From assembly GCF_000142905.1 (NCBI RefSeq), contig NW_013657674.1:225472-289471 (forward strand): a stretch of DNA of 64,000 nucleotides. The letters run 5' to 3'. Positions 36,428 to 46,425 of the stretch are shown here, piece after piece. The stretch comes from Thecamonas trahens ATCC 50062. Taxonomy: Eukaryota; Apusozoa; Apusomonadida; Apusomonadidae. The notes beneath the pieces were generated by a model that saw nothing but the letters and a program-made list of their open reading frames with translations, was not told the origin of the DNA and made no database searches. The number at the start of each line of letters is the position of its first letter. The stretch's first letter is position 1. The position numbers and the translations under genes are program-made.

Positions 36428-37420
36428 ATGCCGTCTTCGCCAACGCAAGCACAAATCAAAGTCGGCAAGGCCAAGGCGTTTGTCAAGAGAGTGGCCGATG
36501 TCGTTGTCGCTGCTGGTGGCCTTGTTGATGCTCAGGTGATTACGGCCTCGGGCGACGCTCTGGCGGAGTATGTGCAGTCACCCACCAGGGATGCGCTCAA
36601 CGCAGTAGTGGCTGCAGAGCGGCGCAAGGCCGAGCAATTGGTGGCTGCGCCAGAGGCGTCGCATCTTACTGCAGCCGTCATCACGCCGCCGCCTGAGCTG
36701 TGGGAGCCAATCAACGCCATCCGCGCTGAGCTCGAGCCAAGGCATGTCGACATCTGGCCGCCGCACATCACGCTCTTCTATCCGTTCTGGCCCGTCTCAA
36801 GCTGGTCCAATGCCATCGATCCGCTCGCCGCTGCTCTCGCGGGCATGGATCCGTTCACCGTTGTTCTGTCCGAGTTCGGAACGTTTTCCCAAGGCCGACG
36901 CGGCAAGCTGACGTACCTCAAGCCCGATGATGACTCGACTGTGTCGCTGCGGGCGCTACGGACCAGCATGCGCGATGATATCTTCCCCGATCTCAGGGCC
37001 CGGTTCTCGCAGCCGCACATGACGGTCGGCCGCGGTCAGCACGAGGAACAAGCCAGTCGGCTACAGGGCGACTGGCAGCCGATCGCTTTTGAGGCTCAAA
37101 GTGTGACCCTGCTCGCGCGCCCGATCATGGGCGAGCCGCTCGAGGTGCTCGCCGAGCTCCCCATCGGGCCGGGCGGATCGGTCTCTCGCGCAGCGCTCGA
37201 CGCACATCTCGATGCCTCTGCGAGCACGAGCAGCGACGCTGCGGTGCACTCACTGCAAAATCAAACTGCAGGCTCTGATGCAATGGCTGCGCTTGCGACA
37301 TGGGCAGAACGCGCCTCGATCCCGCTTGATGTCATGGATGTGGTGTGGGCCGAGGTCGATGCCGCTCTGCCGCGTCTTGCTGGTGATGCCGCGGCCACCG
37401 CTAGCGATAGCTCTGCCTAA
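36428..37420 (+). CDS. 2H phosphoesterase superfamily protein (LigT/2'-5' RNA ligase-like)
   Basis: 330 residues. Two HxT motifs, the active site of 2H phosphoesterases, sit in a tandem-lobed domain at about residues 80-245: WPPHITLFYPFWP and FSQPHMTVGR. The surrounding pattern (helix-strand-helix, FTVVLSEFGTF before the second lobe) fits PF13563-type enzymes that act on 2',3'-cyclic or 2'-5' linked nucleotides, for example in tRNA repair or oligoadenylate metabolism. The N-terminal 75 residues are helical and the C terminus is helical (LATWAERASIPLDVMDVV). Exact substrate unknown. Start at 36428 follows a CA microsatellite. Confidence 0.8.
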   Translation: MPSSPTQAQIKVGKAKAFVKRVADVVVAAGGLVDAQVITASGDALAEYVQSPTRDALNAVVAAERRKAEQLVAAPEASHLTAAVITPPPELWEPINAIRAELEPRHVDIWPPHITLFYPFWPVSSWSNAIDPLAAALAGMDPFTVVLSEFGTFSQGRRGKLTYLKPDDDSTVSLRALRTSMRDDIFPDLRARFSQPHMTVGRGQHEEQASRLQGDWQPIAFEAQSVTLLARPIMGEPLEVLAELPIGPGGSVSRAALDAHLDASASTSSDAAVHSLQNQTAGSDAMAALATWAERASIPLDVMDVVWAEVDAALPRLAGDAAATASDSSA

Positions 37421-37644
37421 AAGCCACACCGCTCCCTCCCAGCCCTTGCGATCCTTCCCTTTTCGTTGAGCTGGGCCGATGTGGCGCGTCAGAGACAGGT
37501 CAGTCAGCCGTCGAGTCGCGGCTCACCGGCCATCGAGCCACCACCGCAGCGAGGGGAGGACGGGCCCGTGCCACCCCGGGACCGGGACACCCCACCCAAA
37601 GCCCCGGCAGGTCGTCGAACCTTTCGATATCTTGCAAACGGTGC

Positions 37645-38535
37645 ATGCTTCGGAGTGGGTTCGTGGCCCAACAGGTGTGTAGAGCAGGCGGTCGCGCAAG
37701 CAGCATGGCGGCTCGGACGGTGGTGAGTGGAAACAGCGTCGGTGCCACCGGCGACGGCAGAGACGGCAAGGATGGTGGGGAGGCCCAAGCCGGGTCGCAA
37801 GCTAGTGAGCAGACAGCCGATCGAGTGGTGTTGGCTCTGGAGGGATCGATTGGTTCGGGCAAGTCGACGCTGCTGCGTGTGGTGAGCGAGGCCATGGGCG
37901 GGCCCGAGGCGGTGCAGACCCTGGCCGAGCCGGTGGAGCGATGGAAGGATGTGCGCGGGCACAATTTGCTCGGCGAGTTCTACAAGGATCCATCGCGATG
38001 GGCGTACACCTTTCAGTCGTATGCCTTTGTCACCCGGCTGATGCTGGCCGCCGAGGCATCGGGCGATGCGCCGGTAACGGTCATGGAGCGCTCGCCTTTC
38101 TCGGACAAGCACGTCTTTGCCACCAACGCCCACGAGTCAGGGCTCATCACCGGACCCGAGTGGGCGGTCTACAACGAGCTGTGGGACTTTTACACCGCAT
38201 CGGCGCGCGGGGCGCCCCATGCCTTTGTCTACCTCCGCACGTCGGCGCAAACGTGCTTTGATCGGATGCGCAAGCGTGCCCGCGCCGAGGAAGATGCCGT
38301 TCCGATGACGTACCTTGACGCCATCCACACCCGCCACGAGGCCTGGTTCCACACCAACACCGTGCTCGACGCAGAGCTCGGCGTGTACGCCACCGACGAC
38401 GGCATCCCCTTCATCGTTGTCGAGGGTGAGGGTGACTTTGAGGCCGACTCGACTCGTGCCACGGAAATCGTGAGCGCCTTTGACGCTCTCGTCGCCTGGC
38501 TCCGCCATCGCCGGACCAATGCTAACTCCGAATGA
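37645..38535 (+). CDS. Deoxynucleoside kinase (dCK/dGK/TK2 family)
   Basis: 296 residues from 37645. The first 25 residues are Arg/Ala/Ser-rich (MLRSGFVAQQVCRAGGRASS), suggesting mitochondrial import; a second ATG at 37705 would remove it. Kinase signatures: P-loop LEGSIGSGKSTLL, EPVERWKDVRG with the base-binding region, YKDPSRWAYTFQSYAF (Gln and Tyr contact the nucleoside), the catalytic ERSPFSDKHVF motif, and the lid RMRKRARAEE. These enzymes phosphorylate deoxynucleosides to feed mitochondrial or cytosolic dNTP salvage. Base specificity cannot be read from this. The gene converges on the AlkB gene 26 bases away. Confidence 0.9.
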   Translation: MLRSGFVAQQVCRAGGRASSMAARTVVSGNSVGATGDGRDGKDGGEAQAGSQASEQTADRVVLALEGSIGSGKSTLLRVVSEAMGGPEAVQTLAEPVERWKDVRGHNLLGEFYKDPSRWAYTFQSYAFVTRLMLAAEASGDAPVTVMERSPFSDKHVFATNAHESGLITGPEWAVYNELWDFYTASARGAPHAFVYLRTSAQTCFDRMRKRARAEEDAVPMTYLDAIHTRHEAWFHTNTVLDAELGVYATDDGIPFIVVEGEGDFEADSTRATEIVSAFDALVAWLRHRRTNANSE

Positions 38536-38561
38536 CCAGCCGGCCCCGGCGCCAGCCGTAC

Positions 38562-39320
38562 TCATGTCGCCTCGAGCACGTCACGAAAGGTAAGCGAGAC
38601 TCGCCACGGCTCATCCGGAAGCAGCTCGGGCGCCCGTCGGAAGCGCTTGTACAGCCGTGCCTTGCGAGTGATGCCATGCCGCCAGCCAAACCGCGCTTCG
38701 CCGGACAGCACATACACTGATCCGGGCGCCATGACGACTGAGACCCGCTCTTCGGGCTCGGCCACGGACTTGAGGGTAAACTTGGTCGGCACGACGAGGT
38801 TGACGCCGATGATGACGTCGCCAAAGAGGTCAATCCGGTCGACGTGATACCCAATGCCGTTGCCGGGCATGTACTTGTTGGCCAGGACTTGGTTCGGTGG
38901 CGTGGCAACGAGGCCGTCGGCCACAAACCGCTCCGCCAGCACCTCGAGAAGCAGCGCCGGCGCCGGCGGCGCAGCCTCGCCGCCTACAATCTGGCCGCAC
39001 TCGTACACAAAGGCCCAGCCCCAGTGCTTCTGCAGCCGCGTCTCAAACGCATCGCTCCAGTCCACGCTCGTATCGCCTTCGATTGCTGCGAGCACGGCAG
39101 ACTGCTCCTCGGCCGAGAGGTAGTGCGGGAGATAGAGGAAGCCCGGGACGCCGGCGTCGGTCACTCCGGCGAGCCGTGGTCTGTCGACCGCCGACGGCAG
39201 GGCGGCGACGGTGCGGCGACTCGCGGCTATGGTCTCGGCTGGCACGTCGACCTCGTAGCGGACGCATTCTTTGACCTCGCGGCGTGCTCGACCAGGCGCC
39301 ATCTCGTTACTGTCGGCCAT
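38562..39320 (-). CDS. AlkB-family 2-oxoglutarate/Fe(II) dioxygenase
   Basis: 252 residues from 39320 (MADSNEMAPG). The iron and cosubstrate residues are present in order: HVD of GIGYHVDRIDLFGDV, the distal His of YVLSGEARFGWRHGI, and the Arg of WRVSLTFR. The nucleotide-recognition-lid region LQKHWGWAFVYECG and NQVLANKYMPGNG precede them. It most resembles ALKBH8/ALKBH4-type proteins; there is no RRM or methyltransferase domain here, so it is an isolated AlkB domain. Substrate could be tRNA, RNA, DNA or protein. Nearby are QTRT2 and the 2H enzyme, also possible nucleic-acid modifiers, though a functional link is not shown. Confidence 0.88.
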   Translation of the reverse strand: MADSNEMAPGRARREVKECVRYEVDVPAETIAASRRTVAALPSAVDRPRLAGVTDAGVPGFLYLPHYLSAEEQSAVLAAIEGDTSVDWSDAFETRLQKHWGWAFVYECGQIVGGEAAPPAPALLLEVLAERFVADGLVATPPNQVLANKYMPGNGIGYHVDRIDLFGDVIIGVNLVVPTKFTLKSVAEPEERVSVVMAPGSVYVLSGEARFGWRHGITRKARLYKRFRRAPELLPDEPWRVSLTFRDVLEAT

Positions 39321-39479
39321 CTTCCCCCCTTCCTTCCAAACCCTCGCGAGTGTGTGACTGAGTCGAGTTGGGATTTGTGCCGGCGAGCTATTGCTGCTGT
39401 TGTTGTGCATGTTTGTTATTTTCGTTTGGTATGTCGAGAGTCGTAAGTATGTGCAGCAGAGAGAGAAGGGCTCGGCTGC

Positions 39480-42400
39480 TTAGATCTCTTCGGCGTCATC
39501 ATCATCATCATCGTCGTCGTCCTCGATGATGAGATCGTCGCCCTCCTTGCCCTTCTTCTTCTTCTTCTTCTTCTTCTTCTTCTTCTTCTTCTTGTCCTTG
39601 GACTTCTTCTCACCAGCATCCTCGGCGTCCTCGGCGTCCTCGGCGGCAGCAGCCTCCGGCTCGGCTGCAGCCTCCGGCTCGGCAGCAGCCTCCGGCTCGG
39701 CAGCGGCCTCCGGCTCGGCAGCGGCCTCCGGCTCGGCAGCGGCCTCCGGCTCGGCGGCGGCCTCCGGCTCGGCGGCGGCCTCCGGCTCGGCAGCGGCCTC
39801 CGGCTCAGCGGCGGCCTCCGGCTCGGCAGCAGCCTCCGGCTCGGCGGCAGCCTCCGGCTCGGCGGCAGCCTCCGGCTCAGCGGCGGCCTCCGGCTCAGCG
39901 GCGGCCTCCGGCTCAGCGGCGGCCTCCGGCTCGGCGGCGTCGGCCTCATCAGCATCCTTGCCCTTCTTCTTCTTCTTCTTCTTGTCCTTCTTCTTCTTGT
40001 CCTTCTTCTTGCCGGCGGCGGCCTCGGGCTCGGCAGCAGCCTCGGGCTCGGCCGCAGCCTCGGGCTCGGCCGCAGCCTCGGGCTCGGCGGTAGCCTCAGG
40101 CTCGGCGGCGGCAGCCGTGCCCGGCATGGGCGGCGGCGGAGGAGGAAGCGAAGAGGTGGAAGCAGAAGCAGCGAGCGAGGCATCGGTGGACTCGCCATCA
40201 TCGTCAGCACCAGCATCCTTGCCCTTCTTCTTCTTCTTCTTCTTGTCCTTCTTCTTCTTGTCCTTCTTCTTGCCGGCAGCGGCCTCGGGCTCGGCAGCAG
40301 CCTCAGGCTCGGCCGCAGCCTCAGGCTCGGCGGCGGAAGCCTCGGGCTCGGCGGCCTCGGCGGCGGCAAGCTCCTCCTCGGCAAGAGCAGCCTCAGCAGC
40401 GGCCTCGGCAGCTTCGGCCGCAGCCTGAGCGGCTGCCAGCTTCTCGGCGATGGCCTCCTTGCGGGCTGCACGCTCCTCGGCGGTCGCCTCCATGATGGTG
40501 GTGAGGGCGTCGACAAAGGCGTCGCGCAGGCCGATCTGCTTGGTGTAGAGCGTGATCGGAATGTCGTCCTCGTCGATGAGGGTGAGGGTGATGGCGTAGG
40601 CATTGTCCGAGTCGAGGTTGAGCAGCGAGGTCTCAATCTCGTCAATGTCGGCGCCCTCGATGACCTCGACGGCAGGCTTGTTGCCCATAAAGTTCTTGAC
40701 CTTGTTCCACTGAGCGAGGGTGTTGTCGACGACAACGCACCACCGCTCAGGCCACTTCTTGAACGCGCCCTTCTTCTTGGAGCGGAGCGTGCCCTGGATG
40801 AGGATGTCGTGGCCCTCGCGCGCCTGCTGCTCGGCAGAGAGGAACTTGAAGATCGGCTTGAGGCCACCCTTGGCCGTCTTGGCCGGCGGGTACTCGAGCG
40901 GGTTGCCCTCGACCGGTAGCTGCTGCAGTGTGTCGGTCAGCTGGAGCAGCGAGAGCGGAAGCGCGTTGATACGGTTGCCGCGGATGTCGAGCGTCTTGAG
41001 CACGTCGAGTGCACCGAGCTCCGGAAGGACCGAAATGCGGTTGGCGGTGACAAAGAGGCCGTCAAGCTCCACAAGGGCGTTGATACACGCCGGCAGCTTG
41101 TTGATCTTGTTGAACGAGACGTCGAGGACCTTGAGCCCGGTCAGCTGCGAAACGGCCTCCGGCAAGCTCTCCATCTGGTTCCGCGCAAGCCCCAGGAGCT
41201 TGAGCGACGGGAGACCCACAATCTCGGTCGGGAACTGCTCAAACAGGTTCGACTTGAGGTCCAGCCCGCGCAGCGCTGTCAGCGCCGAGATCTCTGCCGG
41301 AACTGACGAAATCTGGTTGCCCTCCATGTTCAGGACCTCAAGCGAGGTGAGGGCACACAGAAACGCCGGAAACTCGGTGAGTGCGTTGGCCTTGACTGAG
41401 AACCACTTGAGCCGCACCAGGTTCGACAGCGTGTCCGGCAGCTCGGTGAGCGAGTTCGACTCGAGGTTGAGCATCTCAAGCCCGACAAACGAGCCAACCC
41501 GTGTGGGGAGCTCCGTCATCTTCTTGCCCGAGAGGTTCATCTTGGTGATCTGCATCGCCTGCTCGCGCGAAACCTTAGACGGCTGCGCAGGCTCGGCAGG
41601 CGCAGCCTCGTCCTCAGCCTCAGCCTCAGCCTCAGCCTCCGGCTCGGCCGCCGCCGGCGCAGCGCTGTCCGATGCGCCGTTGCTACCCGCAACCGCCACA
41701 CCAGCCCCAGCCACCGCCGCAGACGACGAAGCGCCAGACTCGGAGACGTCGCCGTCGGTCTCGGCATTGGTCTCCTTGCCCTTCTTCTTCTTCTTGTCCT
41801 TCTTCTTCTTGTCCTTCTTCTTCTTGTCCTTCTTCTTGCCGGCGTCAACCTCGGCAGCTTCGATCTCGGCGTCACCGTCAGCCTCCGGCTTGGCTGCCGC
41901 CTCGGCCTCAGCAGGTGCGGCCTCGGCCTCAGCCGCAGCCTCGGTGCCGGGCTCGGCAACGTCGGCAGCCTCAGCATCCTTGCCCTTCTTCTTCTTCTTC
42001 TTCTTGTCCTTCTTCTTCTTGTCCTTCTTCTTGCCGCCGGCATTGTCGTCGACAACAATGGCTGCATCGTCGTCGGCGAGCTGAGCGTCAGCCGCCGACG
42101 CGTTGTCGCCTCCGGCAGCTGGCACCGGGAGCGGAGCCGGCGGCGGCGGAAGCGACGCCGGGGCCGCAGCCTCGGCCTCCGCAGCAGCCTCGGGCTCGGC
42201 GGCGGCCTCCGGCTCAACGGCAACCTCGGGCTCGGCAACAGCCTCAGCCTCGGCGGCGTCGGCCTCGTCAGCATCCTTGCCCTTCTTCTTCTTCTTCTTC
42301 TTGTCCTTCTTCTTCTTCTTCTTGTCCTTCTTGTCGCCATTCTCGTCATCGGCGGCGTCGGCATCGTCGGCGGCGGCAGCAGCCTCGGGCTCAGCAGCAG

Positions 42401-42776
42401 CCTCCGGCTCAGCAGCAGCCTCGGGCTCAGCGGCAGCCTCCGGCTCAGCAGCAGCCTCGGGCTCAGCGGCAGCCTCGGGCTCAGCAGCAGCCTCGGGCTC
42501 CGCAGCAGCCTCGGGCTCAGCAGCAGCCTCGGGCTCAGCAGCAGCCTCGGGCTCAGCAGCAGCCTCGGGCTCAGCAGCATCGGCCGAGCCTTCGTCCGAG
42601 TCGTCGGCGATATTCAGCTGGTCACCCTCCTTTCCCTTCTTCTTCTTCTTCTTCTTCTTCTTCTTCTTCTTCTTCTTCTTCTTCTTCTACTTCTCCTTGC
42701 CAGCCTCGGCCTCGCCGGCCTCGACCACCTCGTCAACCGAGTCGCCTACGACAACATCCTCGTTATCGTCCGCCAT
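39480..42776 (-). CDS. LRR-PH protein with poly-Lys and Ala/Glu/Pro arrays (in-frame TAG)
   Basis: From the ATG at 42776 to the stop at 39480 one frame runs for 1099 codons with a single TAG at 42687-42689, codon 30, inside a poly-Lys (AAG) tract. If the TAG is real the product would start downstream, the first ATG being at 42125 (881 residues). Central folded part: leucine-rich repeats at about codons 422-632 (MTELPTRVGSFVGLEMLNLE, then TELPDTL, VLNMEGNQISSVP and LDLKSNLFEQFP repeats), then a PH-like domain at about 659-760 (ILIQGTLRSKKKGAFKKWPE, RWCVVVDNTLAQWNK, LRDAFVDALTTIM). Flanks are charge-segregated: KKKDKKKKDKKKKKKKGKDA blocks alternating with AEPEAA arrays. LRR-PH proteins occur in Dictyostelium-type signalling; membrane or phosphoinositide targeting is plausible. 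Confidence 0.72.
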
Positions 42777-44226
42777 TGTCACTACCTCTCCATTCCAACA
42801 AGTAGTACGCGTGAGTTAATGTTCCCCCTTCGCTTCCGCACTTTGCTCCAGCCCAACACCTCGCCCGCTTGCCTCCCGTCTGCTCGCCGCTGATGCGCAC
42901 CCTCGCAAACACAACACGAGTCGGTCGCTCGCTCGCCAGCGACCACTCGCCATTCACACGCCAGGATCACGCCCGTTGGCGCCGGGCGGTACCAGGCGGG
43001 GAGGCGTTGCAACGGCTCGAAATCAGAACAAGGCCCGCAACGAGGACACCATGCCTTCACCCACACGCCCTCTGCCATCTACACCATGGAACGCTCGCAT
43101 ACCGGCCCCTACACGCGGCACCTTGGCTCGCCCGCCGTTGAAAAAACAATGTAACGACCAAGGACGACAAAAAAATAGCAAAGACCGTCGGCGCGGGGGG
43201 GAGGGGGAGACGGACCCAACCCCCGACAACGGCCACCGAGAGACCAAGACGACGTGTTGGAGTCACAAGCACCAGACTAAGAAGCAAGCACCTCATTCTT
43301 GCCGGCTATCAAGGTCGGCGTCTCGCCCATGCAACTCTCGACACACCAACCGTCCTCCTCGTCGGTACCTACCTGCGTGCGAACCGCGTCAGATGTACGT
43401 CGAGAACAAGGTATGGTCTCGAGTTGGAATTCGAATGAACACGCGCCCAAGGGCGGGGCGAGCACGGTACCTTCCCTCAACTCACCGCTGACACCATCAA
43501 TCAATTTGTCATCAATGTCCGTTGTCCATTGTTCGTGGATGAGAAATTTTGCCGACTCTTGCCGCACACCCACCGCCTTCCTTGCCCGGGGGGACGCCTT
43601 CCCAAAACGGGGGGACACGAGTGCGATGATGGCTTGGCCTTGCCTTCTACCTTGGCCTATATCTGCTGCCACATCTTGACAAGGGTAGCGCCTTGTCTCG
43701 GTTGGACGTCGCTGGCTTGTCGTGCAGGCACACGCATGCCAGCCACAACTGTCACGCTGGCTGCCGGGCACTCCATGGGGCACCCCGTTGGACAAGGATC
43801 GAAATGGGCACCTCCCCCCCACGCCATCCCCCGACTCCGACTCACCTCGTCCCGCCTCGAGATCACCAGCTAATATAGAGTGGCCAGAGCCTGTTGATCA
43901 GCATCGTCTGCTACCGTGGTCTCTGCATCGATAATCTCGTCGGCAACAACCATCCCCTCGCCATCACCCAAGACGATGTCATCCCGTATCCTGGGCCACA
44001 TACGAACCCAGCCAAGCAAACCGCACATCACGCATGAATGGTGGTATCACGTTTCATCACAGGATTCGACGATCTGCTAACCATCGTGGCAGGAGCCATA
44101 CCCAGCGCCTTGGGCGCCCAGCCCGGCATTTGCCGTCGCTTCCCGTCGTCGCCGTCTTGCGACCCAGGGTGAGCACGGAGAGCAAGGCACACTCGACACC
44201 AAAGCAGCTTCCGACCCGAGGGACAG
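42777..44226. other. Long stretch without a recognisable gene
   Basis: About 1.45 kb between the LRR-PH gene and mS35. Minor open frames occur (for example minus-strand 43277-43822) but codon use and composition are not protein-like and no domains show. No tRNA-like or other RNA element was recognised by eye. It may hold promoters, UTRs or a short or decayed gene. Confidence 0.4.
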
Positions 44227-45045
44227 ATGCTGCGGTGCGTGGGAGGAGCTGGACAGCGGCTTCGTGCGTTGAGCGCTACTTGGGGCGCGCAAGCCCCCGG
44301 GCGGTGGGCGAGCAGCGAGAGTGCGGCTGATGCCGGGGATGGACAGAGCAAGGCGGGCGAGGAGGCGGGTGAGGCCGGCATGACGCCGTTTGGCGTCCGC
44401 AAGGTCGACGACGGGCTGTATGAGATGGACGAAGAGGCTTTCCATGAGTTGCTGCACTCGCCGACGGGTGAGTTCTCGCTTGTCGCCTCCTCAATTGGCG
44501 GCGGGGCCCCGGGCAAGGGAGGCGACGACGACGCGACAGCGAGCGACGTCGCTGCCTTTGTGGCCCGCGTCCACGAGGAGTACGCCAAGCACGCCGCAGA
44601 GCACGGCAGCAATGCCACGGCCGCGGCTGAGAGCCGCGCTGTCGAGATTACCTCTCGCGAGACGCTGGGTCCCGGGCCGGACGGGCTGTTCGGCGGCTCG
44701 GCCCGCGGCGACGCAAAGGTCGTCCTTAAGGCTCGCCCGGCCGCAGACTGGGGCCTCGACAAGACGCAGGTTTATGAGCTGGGCGTCATCGCCGGCCCGC
44801 GCTACGCGGCAACCAAGGACATCCTCACTCTCACCGTCGACGAGCACCTTTCGGTTGCCGCCAACCGCGCCGTCGCCCTCGAGCAGCTCGACGCCATCTA
44901 CGGCGCCGTCAAGCTCGACGACAGCGAGAGCATCGCCGCCGCTATCACTGCAGCCGCAAGCGACTTTGAGCTTGCGGACAGCCCCGACTTTGGCGTCAAG
45001 GACGTCTCCAATGTGGAGGACCGGGCCGAGTGGGTCGCCAAGTAA
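44227..45045 (+). CDS. MRPS35: Mitochondrial ribosomal small-subunit protein mS35
   Basis: 272 residues. N-terminal mitochondrial presequence (MLRCVGGAGQRLRALSATWG, with Arg and few acidic residues). The conserved mS35 core is the C-terminal half: DAKVVLKARPAADWGLD, then VYELGVIAGPRYAATKDILT and LTVDEHLSVAANRAVALEQL, matching the fold in which LAGPRY...D...L appears in human MRPS35. The middle is Gly/Asp-rich and disordered. mS35 belongs to the mitochondrial small subunit head/platform region. The match is over one domain and divergent, so confidence is moderate. Confidence 0.7.
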   Translation: MLRCVGGAGQRLRALSATWGAQAPGRWASSESAADAGDGQSKAGEEAGEAGMTPFGVRKVDDGLYEMDEEAFHELLHSPTGEFSLVASSIGGGAPGKGGDDDATASDVAAFVARVHEEYAKHAAEHGSNATAAAESRAVEITSRETLGPGPDGLFGGSARGDAKVVLKARPAADWGLDKTQVYELGVIAGPRYAATKDILTLTVDEHLSVAANRAVALEQLDAIYGAVKLDDSESIAAAITAAASDFELADSPDFGVKDVSNVEDRAEWVAK

Positions 45046-45063
45046 AACTACGCTCGCCTTGCC

Positions 45064-45876
45064 TCATCCGTGGAGCAGGTTCGGCGTCGCGCACATTGCG
45101 CAATTGTCCGCGTTCCCCGCGTTCACCGTATCGCATGCCACACACGTCCATCCCGCCGCCTCGGCGTAGCCGCAGAGCGGACACTCCACGGCGCCGGCAT
45201 CCGGATCCTCGTACCCACACGCCAGGCACCCGGTGGCCAAGCCGCCGCCCGGCCGTACAAACGGCACATACTCGGACTCGTACGGCCTGTCGTCGCTGCT
45301 ATCGTGCAATCCACCGCTGCAGCCATACTCGCCGTCGTCATCGCCCGGTGCCAGAAGCGAGTAGCCGGCAAGCACCGGATCGAGCGAGCTCGACGTGCCG
45401 CACACCCCGCACTGCCGCGCCTCGGCACCATTCATCATCTCGCACACCTCGCACTCCCATTGTGCCGCCGCTGGCTGCCGGCGGCCCGAAGGACCTGCAA
45501 TGCACTCGTCATCGTCACCATCATCGACACCGCTGCCGACCTCCGCGCCGGCAGGGCCGCAAGCCTCGGCGTCCGATGAGTTACCCGATGACGCCGCCGA
45601 CGACGCCGCCGAGAACGACGCTAACCGCAGGCCGCAAGCCCGGCACTGAAAGGCCAGCTCGGTGTTGATCAGCGTGCATGCCGGGCAGGGAGCAGGGAGC
45701 GGCGCCGCACAGGCAGCACAGGCCGTCGCCGGAGGCGGCGTCTTGAGCGTGCATGACCGGCATGTGTATCCCTCGAACTCGCCGCCGCCTCCAGACTCTT
45801 CCACCCGCGGCACTGCAGCCATCGCAGCAGCAGCAGCAGCAGCAGCAGCAGCCGTAGCCGCTGCTGTGGCAGCCAT
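45064..45876 (-). CDS. RanBP2-type zinc-finger protein with five fingers
   Basis: 270 residues from 45876, starting in an Ala run encoded by GCA/GCT repeats. Five four-Cys fingers of the C-x2-C ... C-x2-C type: YTCRSC...CAAC, PCPAC...CRAC, WECEVC...CGVC, GCLAC...CPLC and WTCVAC...CAMC. The third and fifth have the canonical Trp before the first Cys and a nearby Asn, which in RanBP2 fingers make the ubiquitin- or RNA-binding surface; the others are partial. Between fingers 3 and 4 is an acidic/Ser linker. It may bind ubiquitin chains or single-stranded RNA. It ends 18 bases from the mS35 stop, convergent. Confidence 0.82.
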   Translation of the reverse strand: MAATAAATAAAAAAAAAAMAAVPRVEESGGGGEFEGYTCRSCTLKTPPPATACAACAAPLPAPCPACTLINTELAFQCRACGLRLASFSAASSAASSGNSSDAEACGPAGAEVGSGVDDGDDDECIAGPSGRRQPAAAQWECEVCEMMNGAEARQCGVCGTSSSLDPVLAGYSLLAPGDDDGEYGCSGGLHDSSDDRPYESEYVPFVRPGGGLATGCLACGYEDPDAGAVECPLCGYAEAAGWTCVACDTVNAGNADNCAMCATPNLLHG

Positions 45877-46425
45877 GGTTTCCTTTGCCCGCGTTGAGAC
45901 GGGTGGTGCAAACAATGTCTGTGCCCATCGCCCATTGCCCTTGGCCCTTGTCATCGGCAATTGACACCAATGGAAAAACGAGTCGGCTGAAGCTGTGTGA
46001 CCACCGCCGCATCACAACCCACCGCTGCCGCCTGCAGTCACCACAACCGATCACGACTACAGCAGGTCGCTGTTGCGAACATCGATCTGCTGTGGTTGTG
46101 TTTGGTAGTCATCCACCTGCTGTAGTCGTCATCGATCTGTTGTGGTCGTCATCGATCTGTTGTGGTTGTGTTAGGTAGTCATCCATCTGCTGTAGTAGTC
46201 ATCGATCTGTTGTGGTTGTGTTAGGTAGTCATCCATCTGCTATGGTAGTCATCCATCTGCTATGGTAGTCATCCATCTGCTGTGATTGTCTCGACTACCC
46301 CTGCCCCCCCCCCTCCGCCCCCCTCCGATCTCCACCACTCACACCACACACGCCCCACTCCAACAGCGGCCACACACTCCTCTGCCACTCCCCCCTCCAC
46401 CCCCTTAATAGGAACACAGGTGACC
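45877..46425. other. Upstream region of the BTB gene with a minisatellite
   Basis: A shared upstream region for the divergent zinc-finger (minus) and BTB (plus) genes, dominated by a degenerate tandem repeat at 46080-46288 and followed by CCCTCC-rich DNA. Confidence 0.6.
46080..46288. repeat. 20/30-bp composite minisatellite
   Basis: Tandem units beginning CATC(G/C)ATCTG(C/T)T and ending about GTAGT or GTCGT, 20 bp long, with some 30-bp units that add TGTGTTAGGT. About nine units with point variation. It has no unique spacers, so it is not CRISPR. Confidence 0.85.

Noticed and set aside
39526-42819. Long plus-strand frames opposite the LRR-PH gene (Phe/Ser and Ala/Ser runs)
   Set aside because: They are the antisense of poly-Lys and Ala/Glu/Pro repeats and show no domains; the minus strand has LRR and PH folds.
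43277-43822. Minus-strand frame of 181 residues
   Set aside because: No domain, no splice support and poor coding composition; left unannotated.
46080-46288. Direct repeats considered as a CRISPR array
   Set aside because: The repeats are contiguous without unique spacers, they vary in length, and the context is eukaryotic.
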